Source: Lytechinus pictus
Taxonomy: Eukaryota; Echinodermata; Echinoidea; Temnopleuroida; Toxopneustidae
Assembly (NCBI RefSeq): GCF_037042905.1
Contig: NC_087254.1
Span: 10,959,103-11,023,102 of the forward strand
Direction: 5' to 3'
DNA: 64,000 bases
Below the pieces are notes generated by a model that made no database searches, was not told where the DNA came from, and saw nothing but the letters and a program-made list of their open reading frames with translations. This document shows positions 12,701 through 24,000 of this stretch, piece by piece (position 1 is the stretch's first letter; each line of letters begins with the position of its first letter). The translations under genes and the position numbers were made by a program.

Positions 12701-15700
12701 ATGTCGTAAACCGCGCATCTCCTTCAACCACATGCAAGGGTCAGTAGTAGATTCTTCTATTTTTAAAAATAAGGATTAAATGTCATTTTTATTTGTGGTT
12801 TGTGTACATTATGCAGGGATGCCAGTCATTTTCAATCACTGGGGCTGAAATATAGCCAGAATGTATTACACCCCGGATGATATAAAGCCTGAAAAGGCCT
12901 TAAAGGAAACCAAACCCCAAGAAGAGAATCAATCTTATTGGAAAGAGTAAAATGAGAGGAACAATTTAAAACAAGTTTCATCAAAATCGGTTATGAAATA
13001 AGCAAGTTGTGGACGTTTAAAAAGTCTTGTTGTACTTTCTATGGGGATCCTCTAATTGGCAAACGTGCTTCAAAATGGCTGTTTTTGTGGACAACTATCC
13101 ATTTGTTTTCTTTACAAATTTTCAGATTTTCCCCTTTATTTTACATATTTCACATTATCTCCTCCTGACCTTGACATATGTGGTGTGAATTATATTTTCC
13201 TATGACATATGTTGTGCTCAGAAGGAGGCAAGGTGCAATTTAAAACAAGTGGAATGCCTCTGGCCGTCTCACCTGCATCACGCGATTCAATATAGCAGCA
13301 GTGCTGATTTTGAAAACTACTATAACTCGCACAAGATGTTCAGTGATACTTGGTTACTCTTATTTCCACGTTTTATGAACTAGACCAATACACTTATAGA
13401 GATATGATGGCAATTCAACAAATACCCCCAACGTGGCCAAAGTTCTTTGACCTTACATGACCTTTGACCTTGATCATGTGACCTGAAACTCGCACAGGAT
13501 GTTCAGTGATACTTGATTACTATTATGTCCAAGTTTTATGAACTAGACCAACACACTTTCAAATTTATGGCTGTAATTCAACAAATACCCCAATTTGGCC
13601 AAAGTTCATTGACCCTAAATGACCTTTGACCTTGATCATGTGACCTGAAACTTGCACAGGATGTTCAGTAATACTTGATTACTATTATGTCCAAGTTTCA
13701 TGAATCAGATCCATAAACTTTCAAAGTTATGATGGTAATTCAACAGATACCCCCAATTCGGCCAAAGTTCATTGACCCTAAATGAACTTTGACCTTGGTC
13801 ATGTGACGTGAAACTCATGCAGGATGTTCAGTGATACTTGATTAACTTTATGTATAAGTTTCATGAACTAGGTCCATATATTTTCTAAGTTATGACATTT
13901 CAAAAACGTAACCTTAGGTTAAGATTTTGATGTTGATTCCCCCAACATGGTCTAAGTTCATTGACCCTAAATGACCTTTGACCTTGGTCATGTGACATGA
14001 AACTCAGGCAGGATGTTCAGTAATACTTGATTAACCTTATGGCCAAGTTTCATGAACTAGGTCCATATACTTTCTAAGTTATGCTGTCATTTCAAAAACT
14101 TAACCTCAGGTTAAGATTTGGTGTTGACGCCGCCGCCGCCGTCGCCGTCGGAAAAGCGGCGCCTATAGTCTCACTCTGCTATGCAGGTGAGACAAAAAAT
14201 GAGGAAAATCTGAAAATTTGTGTACTAAACAAGTGGAGAGTTGTCCACAAATCAGCCATTTTGAAGTACGTTTGCCAATTTGAGGATCCCCATAGACAGT
14301 ACCACAAGAGTTTTCAAAATTCCATAACTCGCTTATTCTATAACCGTTTTTGATCAAACAACTTTTAGATTGCTCCTCTCATTTTTTCTTTCTGATAGGA
14401 TAGATTTTCTCCTTGTAATTTGGTTTCCTTTAAAAAGGGGGAAGTCAGGGCCTGAAATTAGGCAAAAGCCTTAAGACTGGCATCTCTGTTTAAGACTTTA
14501 GTGAATAGTAGCATCAGCAACAATTTTGCTTTGTTTGTACTCACATTAACCTAGCCATGTTCATGGCTCACCATAAACATACCTCACACAAATACAAAAT
14601 TATCACCAAAAAAAATCTAACCTGGGACTCGTTTCATACAGATTTCAAACTGAGGTAACTTTGTCCTAATGACAAAGACATGGTAACTGGGCTCAGCAGA
14701 ACACCACAATCAAGGTTTCCAAATAGAAAAATAGATAAACAAATAATTTAATGTAAAAATGTTAACTAATAAACAAACAAATAAATGAAACAAGTGGAAC
14801 GCCTATGGCAGTCTCGCCTGCATTACGCAATTTAATATAGCAGCAGTGCTAACTTTGAAAACTACTATAAAATAATCATTCACAAAAACATCATTCATAT
14901 AATGACATAATACCACGTTCATTGACCATAAATGACATTTGAACAGAGACTTAAGACTGTCAACTACACCCATGTCCACATTTCATTCACTCTATCCATA
15001 AACTTTCAAAGTTATGATGGCACTTCAACAATTACCCCAACATGGCCTAAGTTTATTGACCTTAACTGACCTTTGACTTGGTTTTGTGACCTGAAACTCA
15101 CAGGGGATGTTCAGTGATGCTTGATTACTCTTATATCCCAAGTTTTATGAACTAGATCCATAAACTTTCAGTTAGGATGGTAATTCAACAAATACCCCCA
15201 ACACGGCCAAAGTTCATTGACCTTTAATGACCTTTGACCATGGTCATGTGACCTGAAACTCGTACAGGATGTTCAGTGATACTTGATTACTCTTATGTCC
15301 AAGTTTTATGAACTAGATCCGTAAACTTTCAGAGCTAGGATGGTAATTTAACATATACCCCCAACACGGCCAAAGTTCATTGACCTTAAATGACCATTGA
15401 CCATGGTCATGTGACCTGAAACTCGCACAGGATATTCAGTGGTACTTGATTAACCTAATGTCCAAGTTTCATGAACTAAATCCATACATTTTCAAAGTTA
15501 TGATGGTAATTCAACAAATACCCCCAACTTGGCCAAAGTTCATTGACCCTAAATGACCTTTGACCTTGGTCATGTGACCTAAAACTCAGGCAGGATGATC
15601 ACTAATACTTGATTAACCTTATGTCCAAGTTTCATGGACTAGATCCATAAATTTTCAAAGTTATGATAGTAATTCAACAAATACCCCCAACTTGACCAAA

Positions 15701-18700
15701 GTTCATTGACCCTAAATGACCTTTGACCTTGGTCACGCGACCTGAAACTCGAGCAGGATGTTCACTAATACTTGATTAACCTTATGCCCAAGTTTCATGA
15801 ACTAGGTCCATATACTTTCTAAGTTATGATGTCATTTCAAAAACTTAACCTTCGGTTAAGATTTTGAAATAATTTTCCCAACATGGTCTAAGTTCATTGA
15901 CCCTAAATGACCTTTGACCTTGGTCATGTGACCTGAAACTCAGGCAGGATGTTCAGTAATACTTGATTAACCTTATGTCTAAGTTTCATGAACTAGGTCC
16001 ATATACTTTCTAAGTTATGATGTCATTTCAAAAACTTAACCTTAGGTTAAGATTTGATGTTGACGCCGCCGCCGTCGGAAAAGCGGCGCCTATAGTCTCG
16101 CTCTGCTATGCAGGCGAGACAAAAACTAAAATAAACAAAAGACACATAAATAAATAAAAGGAATGAAGGAATGAATGAATGTAAGAATGAATGAATAAAT
16201 TAGTAAGTAAGTAAAGACACAAGGAGCCATTTACCTTCCTGGTGTGATGGGTATGTGAACTGCTCCGTATCCCCTGACCACAGCTGTGCCAAAAGCATCC
16301 AAACCGTACACACTTAAAACCAACTGAGGCCCTGCATCAAGAGATAGGGGAGAGAGAAAGGGGGAGTAATATCAAGACCATTTTGGAGTGCTAAAAATGT
16401 ATGTAAGCTATGCATAAAAATACATATGAAAAGCTTGGATTTACTGTAAGCCTCACAATATCCAACTTCATGCTTCTCATTTCTACATAAGCAAAATATT
16501 TCACTCAGGTTGCTACATAAGCACTTGCCCGATTGCCCTGGGGGAAGTAAAAGTTAGAGTCGGGCAAGTGTTTTGAAGTAAAAACCAAAACTACTTGCCC
16601 GAATTGGGCAAGCAAAATTCTCACAGTAAAATGACAAAAATTAGGGTCGATATGATATGATATTGACCCTAATTTTTGTCATGGCAGGCAAGATAAAATC
16701 ACTTTGGAAAAAGAAATGCAATAACAAGGTAGATCAGTTCATGTCAAAAGAGAGAAAAGGGTCAATGGTTTATAAAACTGCAATACATGTACTTTCTTTA
16801 ATTTGAAGAGGTAAAACTTTTTTTCAGGATTTTTTTTCGGGCAAGTGAAACAGATTTTCAGGCAAGTATATTACAACTATTTAAAAATTTACTTGCCCGA
16901 CTGGGCAAGTGCTTCTAAAAAGTTATGTAGCACCCTGATTTCACTCAATGCACAGTGTACTAATACTCTAGATATTCAAGATAAGGAGATGGAAGGCAAT
17001 AGAAGAGAGGAGGTGGAGAGGAGAGTGGGAAGGGAGAAGAAAACTAGTGAGAAGAGAGGAGATGCAGGGTGAGAGGAAAGGAGAGAAAGAGAAGATAAGG
17101 GAGGGGAAGAGGAGAAAGCAAAGGGGGAGGGGAAAGAGAAAAGTAGAGGGGAGAGGAGAGATAGACTGGAAAAGAAAGAGGAAGTGGTGGGGGGGAGATA
17201 GTGGGAAGAAGAAAAGGGGGAGAGGGGTGGAGGATGATGGGAAGAGAACAGGGGAGAGGAATAAAAGAAGAGGACTGGGGGAGGAAAAGGAGAAATGAAT
17301 AGAAAAGGGAAGAGAGTAAGGAGAGGCAGCAAAAAAGGAGGAAGAGGAGAGGCATGGAAGAGAAAAGAGAGAGAAGAAAATGAGGATGAGATGATGGAGA
17401 AGAGGAAGGAGAAAGATGATGAAGAAGATTAAAAACATCAACAATCCTAAAAAAAATTGTGATTCAATATTCCTATTAGTTCTACTTACAGCCATAAGGG
17501 TTAGTGCTCTTGAATGTCACATCCAGAGGAAAGTTCCACACAAAATATTGGTTTCCATAAACATTCTTCTTGCAAACTTGTGAGATACCTTCCTCAAGAC
17601 CCTAAGATAAGACAAATAGACAATTAAAATAATGATTGATTTTTCTCATGATAAAAACATTACAAAATATGTACATTCGAACAATAAAAACATAATAATT
17701 GAATCAATAATATAGTGAATAGGTATATGACTGAAATACATGTATTTTACGCATTAATTTCAATATTTTTTTTATGGCGAGGGCAATTTTAAAAGGGGTC
17801 TGATGGGAAAATTGAATAGGGCATAGATATCCAAGGGCCAGAAAATGGACATTGAGGACAATCAGTAGAATATCTGAGGTCAAAGACTTAGATGACCTTC
17901 AAGGTTATTTAAGCCCTGGATATCACAATGGTATTCACATCTGTGTATTTATTGAAAATTAAATTATCAAACATCAGTATCATGTTACAGTGTACAAAAT
18001 CAATAATTTTTCAAATTAATTTTTGGGAATAAAATCATGCTGATAAAAACAGTGATTACACAATTTACAAAGGGTTATGTATTGTAATGAATTGAAAGTT
18101 AAAAACAAGAAAATAATGGGAATTATTCAAACTTTGTACTTACACTTGTAATGACCCAGTCTGGACCATACACAAAGTTGTATTTGACATAGAGATCATC
18201 AAACTCTGGAAACTAAATATGAGAATTGAATTAAAAAAAGTGAGTTTTATACATGAGACCAAACTAATATTCTTTTTCAATGCAGTTCAAGCAGCTAGCA
18301 TTTTAAGATTGATTCTTTAAAATAAAGATGAGATCATATAATCAAAGATCCACTACATTTAGTAGATTTCAACATAAAAGGGAATACTGTGACTATGAAC
18401 ACAAAAAATATTGAGATCAACATGAGATAAGGGAAGCATTCCTTTCAACCTTCCAAGCAGCACCGTCATGAGCCAGGCAATATGGATGTCTGAATTATCT
18501 AAAAGTTAGGCTATATCGTTTGAAAACTATTCCAACAGAAATCTCTGTGATGATGTGGCCTTCCAAATCCACTCACTGCAAAGGACACTTAAATATAAAC
18601 ACCCCTTCCCAATATCACACAAGAATTATCAATACATGTATGGAGAGTGGGGTAATAAGGCCACCTGTTAGTTTTTAGCTCACTGCTCAAGAATGGGAGG

Positions 18701-20661
18701 GTCAAATGGATTACAAGTTTCATAATTGGCGATTTAGAGCCAGTAACATTTTCCTCACACATACATGTATTAATTCACTGCCAATTCCAATGCAGTTTGC
18801 GATGTTTTGGAATCGGCAGAGAATTAATACCAATTTTGTGACTGATAGAAGCATGGAAAAGAAGTGAAACTTTGTGAAAAGTAAGAATATTAGTTTCCAT
18901 TGTTTTAAAAGATCGTGTTGTTGCATGAATTTTATATTTCCCCCCATAAAATCCACCTTTGTCACTCGGAGTATCAGAGTTCACCACTTTGATGTTCAGG
19001 TAGGTGTAGCGTAGTGTAGCGGTAGTGAAGTGGAGCCCAGCTAAACGAACATCACTTGAGGTATGCTGGGGCATGAAACTCTACTCTAGCTACCAACATT
19101 AACCTTCCTCAAACTAAGGCTGAATCCTTCTTCATTTCACGTTTGGTCAAGTCTCCACATTTACTTTCCTTTCTTTGTGGTTTGTCTTTGACTTTTACTT
19201 TAGTTCATGATGAAAATTGAAATTCTATTCATATCCCCTTCCCTCCTCTTCTTCTTTCTCTCTCCTCTCCATCTTCCAGTTTAACAAAGTTAAGTTTTAT
19301 TTACATATGGGCCATTCCCTGCTTTTGGGAACTGGTCACCAAATCAAATTTGTACCTCCTTTCACCACGATATGTAAAGAAACTTCGCTTCGGCGATTTT
19401 GAAAAAATGGATGCGAGAGGCTTTTTTTACGGTGCAAAACTCCTCACACAACTGGTTATCTCTTTCCTCATGCGATATTTATCAGGCTCAGATTGCATGT
19501 GGGTGGACAAGTATTCAGATGACATCGATTCCGCGGAATCATAATTTTTGTAATTATATCCATCTACCCCGCATTTCCGTGCTCTTCAAGACCACTCTGC
19601 CACTTTCACAATGTTGACATAAAAAATGATTACAAAATCGATTCACTAAATAAATCACAAACAAGATATATATGGGGATGAATCACTTTAATACACTCTA
19701 TCCATTTTCACATCACGAGTAGATAAAGACAGTTTACTAGTGAAATTTATGTCATCAGAATCATCACTGACGAAATAAATCTCATTGGCAATCTCTCTTT
19801 ATATCTACTCTTCAAAATAGGAACCCCTTAAGAAAATTCTACTGAATTATACATGCTGGTTCCCATTTTCACGAGTAGATAAAGACAGATTAGTGAGATA
19901 TATTTTGACAGAATCACCACTAACGAAATAAATCTCATTGGCAATCTATATCTACTCTTCAAAATGGGAACCAGCTATGGAAAATTCTCCTGGATTGTGC
20001 TGGTTCCCATTTTCACGAGTAGATAAAGACAGTTTACTAGAGAAAATCATCTCGTCAGAATCATCACTGACGAAATAAATCTCATTAATAATCTGTCTTT
20101 ATCTACTCGCTGAAATGGGAACCAGCGTGTACAATTCTATGGACAATTTTCCACGCTGGTTCCCATTATAGCGAGTAGAGAAAAGACAGCGACAAAATAA
20201 ATCAAGCTCTTTGAAGGATTAGAATTTTTAGAATCAGTGCGCCAGCAGCGGTGAAGCAGTGTGCATGTGCAAGCTCGAAAAGGTCATGACATGTCTTGTC
20301 ATGAAAAAGTGTCTGGTGGAAATTAGGAACTGCTTCCCAATTTCACGATAATGCCTACATGTGTATCATATAATAATGTGCACATGTTAATTCATAGCCA
20401 GTTAGTATCTCCATTACTCCAAGACAACGCAAAACATCAAGTCAATCTTTAGCGACTACCCTTAAATACACATTCAAACAAGACTACAAGAATCAGAATG
20501 AATCTAAGTATCAAATCGGTTTGTCCACCAAGGCACCATTCTCTCTAAATGAGTTTATTTGATTCATATCATGACTACAGTTTTCAGAGCATAATACTCA
20601 CATCTCCTCCTTCAATCTGACCGCTCATCATGAGCAAAAATACTGTTGGAGTAGAAGCCAT
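3724..20661 (-). CDS. B9D1: B9 domain-containing protein 1, 7 coding exons, complete
   Basis: The product is a B9-domain (C2-like) protein of the ciliary transition zone. In the known family it works with B9D2 and MKS1 in the tectonic/MKS complex that gates membrane proteins into cilia. Coding exons on the minus strand: 20602-20661, 18144-18212, 17490-17601, 16235-16331, 12511-12573, 4923-4990, 3724-3914. All have GT-AG borders and join in frame to 219 aa plus TGA, against about 200 aa in vertebrates. Recognisable segments include [20 protein letters not shown] at the start, [60 protein letters not shown] and [20 protein letters not shown]. The start ATG at 20661-20659 gives the conserved N-terminus. 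Two ATGs just upstream in the 5' UTR are in another frame. The last ~25 residues (Ala/Pro/Ser rich) are not conserved. Identification is very secure; UTR limits were not determined. Confidence 0.96.
3915..4922 (-). other. B9D1 last intron with polypyrimidine tract at its 3' end
   Basis: The intron before the last B9D1 exon ends, in the transcript sense, with about 200 nt of almost pure C/U (3925-4120 on the plus strand is G/A) running into the acceptor TTGCCCGCAG. Long plus- and minus-strand ORFs here are artefacts of the simple sequence. A T-run followed by a G-run lies at 4597-4619. Confidence 0.75.
3925..4200 (+). repeat. GA-rich simple sequence
   Basis: Repeated GAGAGA/GGGAGAG-type purine sequence directly upstream, in the B9D1 sense, of the last exon. 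The density falls off beyond about 4120. Confidence 0.8.
9096..9371. mobile_element. MITE-A copy, complete
   Basis: Inverted ends AGGGCCCCGTCTTCCAAAGA and TCTTTGTAAGACGGGGCCCT, followed inside by GATCCAATCAAT-type sequence. Length about 276 bp. Lies in a B9D1 intron. Confidence 0.85.
10882..11990. repeat. 555 bp direct tandem duplication containing palindromes
   Basis: Two units, 10882-11436 and 11437-11990, each begin AATTATCACCCGTATCAGAC and are nearly identical. Each carries a foldback GGGGAACATCAAATATATTG / CAATATATTTGATGTTCCCC. ORFs on both strands read similar peptides because the DNA is palindromic. Probably a tandem pair of a non-autonomous DNA transposon. Confidence 0.85.
12899..14433. 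mobile_element. Long-TIR element, middle layer of the nest
   Basis: The left arm starts TTAAAGGAAACCAAACCCCA and the right arm ends AATTTGGTTTCCTTTA. The arms stay complementary over roughly 300 bp, e.g. GGGGATCCTCTAATTGGCAA against TTGCCAATTTGAGGATCCCC. It is interrupted in its centre by the pearl-like element. Confidence 0.8.
13242..14196. mobile_element. Pearl/Tsp-like non-autonomous element, inner layer
   Basis: Ends carry GTCTCACCTGCAT and ATGCAGGTGAGAC as inverted repeats, with a GC hairpin (GCCGTCGG..GCGGC) near the right end. The core is a tandem repeat of ~162 bp with TGACCTTTGACCTTGGTCATG and GATGTTCAGTGATACTTGATT. This architecture matches, from memory, bivalve pearl and sea urchin Tsp elements, which are thought to be Helitron-related. 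Confidence 0.8.
14788..16125. mobile_element. Second pearl/Tsp-like element
   Basis: Same start (AAACAAGTGGAACGCC) and same right hairpin as the element at 13242, but with more core units. The inverted ends are GTCTCGCCTGCAT and ATGCAGGCGAGAC: both arms changed together relative to the first copy. Confidence 0.82.
16506..16936. mobile_element. MITE-F copy (GTGCTACATAAGCACTTGCCCG)
   Basis: Ends GGTTGCTACATAAGCACTTG and AAGTTATGTAGCACCCTG. The interior repeats CTTGCCCGA / TCGGGCAAG several times. A sister copy lies at 54250-54600. Confidence 0.8.
16975..17440 (+). repeat. Polypurine (GA-rich) tract, ~465 bp
   Basis: The plus strand is almost only G and A (GGAGGTGGAGAGGAGAG-type sequence) with very few pyrimidines, and no fixed repeat unit. 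Such homopurine/homopyrimidine tracts can form triplex DNA. Open frames on both strands (poly Ser/Leu/Phe or Arg/Glu/Lys) come from composition and are not genes. Confidence 0.85.
17602..20601. other. B9D1 introns 1 and 2: mostly featureless, foldback array near the promoter
   Basis: Apart from exon 2 (18144-18212) and the foldback array at 19690-20190, I see AT-rich sequence without genes. Confidence 0.5.
19690..20190. repeat. Tandem array of small palindromic units
   Basis: Three full units and one partial unit, each about 125-160 bp. Each opens with (GCTGGTTCCC)ATTTTCACGAGTAGAT, has a centre ATCACTGACGAAATAAATCT and closes ATCTACTC..AAATGGGAACCAGC. Each unit folds back on itself. Confidence 0.8.
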
Positions 20662-21028
20662 CTCATCATCTTTTTCGCTCAGCTAGCTCAGTTTCAGACT
20701 CACTCTTTCTTATCTTCCTTCACAACTATTCAGATTGTAGCACGATTTGGTGTTACAAACTAAGGTGATTAGAGGTATCTTCTACGTATCATTAGCTTGT
20801 GAGAAAGTATACCAATCTTGTTAATGTTATTGATACCGCGACGTGATTAGCAGCTGGATCATTCCGGCGCACAGCATCAGTGGCTTACGGGGGACCGCGG
20901 GCCGCGCCGGGTGGGCCGGGCCGGGGGAGCGAGCTAGCTAGCGTTGAGCTGCGCTGGTACTGTGCTTCCCGGTCGCGTCGTCGGAGTTCGGAGTAAATTT
21001 AGGTTTCCAAGCGAAGAGCTGTTACAAG
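20662..21028. promoter_or_regulatory. Divergent GC-rich promoter between B9D1 and the glycosidase-like gene
   Basis: Only 367 bp separate the two start codons. The part at 20830-20995 is CpG-dense (GGGGGACCGCGGGCCGCGCC, CCGGTCGCGTCGTCGG) in an otherwise AT-rich window, with no convincing TATA box on either side. It must hold both 5' UTRs, or at least the start regions of both transcripts. Confidence 0.7.
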
Positions 21029-24000
21029 ATGCGCATTTCACCTGTTCTTCTATTCATTATGTGGTTTGGGTCATGGAGGACTTGTGCAGGAAAGTTGGTA
21101 TGAATAATCTGTTCTAAACTTAATCATATTGTCTGCGTGTTTTCGACTTTTCGTAAATTTCTATGAACGACAACGTATTAACTTGTTACTTAGTCAAGTA
21201 GTAGTAATGGCCATGGGGTGTTGCAAGAAACTTGCGATCAATTGCAAGTCAATCCTAATCACATGTCTTGCAGTTAATTGCAAATTAGTGATTGATTGCT
21301 AATTTGTTCCTTGAAACAAGAAGTTTAATCTGATTTGCTATAGTATACTATAGCTAACGTTGATGTATCAGTTGTAAAACTGCAACAGAATATTTGCGAT
21401 TGATTGCAAATATTTTCTTGCAACACCCCCTTAAGAAAAAGTAGATTTCACAATTTTGACGATTCTGAAATCTGCTGTAACTTAGTAAGGGTTAGGCCCT
21501 ACTAAAAATACTATTGGCCAGCAAAGAAGAAGAAAAATGTACTTTAAACAAATAAGAAATATTAAATATGATCATATGATTTTTACTCTATTATTGTCAT
21601 CTAGATACTTGCTGATGTGACAAGCAACAAGCTTACGAGGCAACACGATGGCAGCCTTGGTTTATGGTCTTTTCATGGGTAATTTCTTCTTTTAATTAGT
21701 TTTAAGATTTAGGTCACAATATACCTGACTTACAGGGGGAAAAATACACAAGGAAGGGGGCGATTTCACCCCAAAATACTCAAAAGAGCCCTGAAAAATT
21801 AGCTCCTGAAAAAAAAAAAATAATAATAATTTGTTGCCTGCTGATTTATTATATGGTGGAAGGGAGTAAGTGGCTCGGAAAACAATTTGGGAATGGATAC
21901 AAAATGAAGATATGCATTTTTCAAAAGAAAGTGTTCTGTTATTTTTGTCACTAATTGAAGTCTTTTGCTTTTTTATATATTTTTTTAAATGTTTTTTCTT
22001 TTGTAATTTCTGTTGTAGGATCGAAATTGCCCTTCATTGAATGAAGCTATTTCTTTTTCTGATTACTGTCCTTGTCTATTGAATATGATCATATCCTGTA
22101 TGCTCATGCCCTGCATTTATTTGCAAATATAATTTTATATTTTAATATGTCAAACTGGAATCAAGTATTTTAATTGCACCAGTTTACTTTAGAGTGAAAT
22201 TTTCAGTCTAAAGTTGTTTCACTGTACTACTATGCCTTGCTTCATTGCACCTCCTTGCATTAGGAAGACAGAGTAAAAAGTTCACAAATTGTTTGATAAC
22301 CTCACTCTCAACTAACAGATCTAGCTGTCTACATTGAATGTTAGTATTATGCAGTGTTCATACTCTTGACCAGGGCCCAATTTCATAAGACTTGTTACAA
22401 AAACGAATTTGCAATTTACAGTTTAAAGCAACTGAAATCATTCAATTTGATGACTGATACATGTAGTCAACTTGTAATAGAAATTGTGCCATTGTTATTA
22501 TAACAACTCTTTATGAAACAAGACATATTATCCTTAATAGTAATACTACTCTTTTTTTCATCTTGTATTTAATACAGAGTTGCAAAGAAAAGTCATGCTA
22601 GCAAGACACATTTCATCTACAATGCTGACCTTTTGACCTCTGATGGCTCGCATCATATAGACATAGCATCTTCGGTATATCCGAGCTTGGGTCTTACTTC
22701 TGATCATGATCCTATTTACCAGGTGAGCTCATCAAGGGAGCATTTCATGGAACAAGTAGTCAGTGATTATCTCTGGCTATTTGTTATAAGTTACTGAAAT
22801 CCTTGCATTTGATTGGCTCAGAGCTAATTTGTTAGTAAAAAAGTTTTTCATGAAACTGCCCTAATAAAATAAATCATAAATCAAGTATTTCTTCTTTTAT
22901 TTCTTGAATGTTATTAGGAACTTATACTAGTTGATAACAGTAATATACATTTGTGTGATTCATTGTTTATGAAAATATCATGTATTTATGGTTATGGCTC
23001 CTGTCATTTTGTAATTTAGTTTAAAAATGAAAGGGTTATTAGCTTTATTGAAAAGTTGCTGTTATTATCACCCTTTTCCCCACTAGCATACCTACTGAAG
23101 GGGGGGGGAGGGGGGGGGGGGTAGAGACTGCCCTCGCTTACCAAAATAGTGTAAATAATCCCCTCTCGCAATCCAAATGAGAAAAAAAAAAGAGACAAAG
23201 TTGGGGGGGGGGTTGTCTTTTGCACCTGGGGAGCGTTTCATCAATATTTTCATCCGACAAGTTGTCAGATCTGACATCTTTCCATGATTTTGATTGGCAG
23301 AGAGGCACTGTTCCTATGGTAACTGTCGGATAAAATGGGACTTGTCGGATAAAACGTCCGACAAGTCCTTTCATGAAACGCCCCCCATGCAGGTCTTCCC
23401 TGATGCATTTTTTCAGGTATACAACAGTGTATGTCCTACTGCTATGTGAAGTTTCATTTTGATGACCCTACCTTATCCCTCCCCGGCCCCTATTAATCAC
23501 CTATTGAATACCATACATAAAGTAACAAGAGTTGTAATTTAATCCAATTTCCAGGAATATCTCATTCTCCAAGCCAAGGTTGTGGGCATGGATGGTTTCA
23601 TGATTGAGTGGGTAAGTTCATGAAAAAGAGCTCTGTTGATGTGTTAAATTGGCACAGAGAGCTGAACATACTATCTGAATAAATAAACTAAAATTAGCCA
23701 AGAAAACTAATATTTTTGTTCATCAAAATGGCAAAAGGCAAAAGGGCATTTATTTTAACCTGAAGCCTTCAAATATTTGGAAGATCATGAAGGCCGTTTC
23801 TGAGGGTATCAGAAGCCATGACCTTGGATTAATTTAAGCCCCTTCGTTGATTATGTGGTATTGACGTTTTTGTTTCCATTATTATTCGTAACAGATAATT
23901 CAGATACAGTGTAAAAGAATTGCTGTAGAGGTTTCACAATAAGCCATTTTGTAATTAGATATCTTATTTTGGAATGGATGGTGGGGGGGGGGGTACTTCA

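Larger units (their letters stand above)
12813..14488. mobile_element. MITE-C, outer layer of a three-fold nest
   Basis: Ends CAGGGATGCCAGTC and GACTGGCATCTCTG are inverted repeats. Short uninterrupted relatives lie at 57801-57943 and, degenerate, at 53494-53612. Here the element is split by a second TIR element at 12899-14433. Confidence 0.75.
12574..16234. other. B9D1 intron carrying nested transposons
   Basis: Between B9D1 exons 4 and 5 almost the whole interval is mobile DNA: a three-layer nest at 12813-14488 and a second pearl-like element at 14788-16125, described separately. No exon or RNA gene is seen. Confidence 0.7.
16332..17489. other. B9D1 intron with a TIR element and a long polypurine tract
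   Basis: The intron between B9D1 exons 3 and 4 contains the element at 16506-16936 and an uninterrupted G/A tract at 16975-17440. In the transcript this is C/U and starts about 45 nt after the exon 3 donor. Confidence 0.7.

Noticed and set aside
16968..17495. 175-codon Ser/Leu/Phe-rich ORF and its shadows
   Set aside because: Composition artefact of the polypurine tract. It also runs across the true B9D1 exon 3 donor region.
20700..20860. RFX X-box in the B9D1 promoter
   Set aside because: Expected for a cilia gene, but no GTTGCC-AT-GGCAAC-like palindrome was found on inspection.
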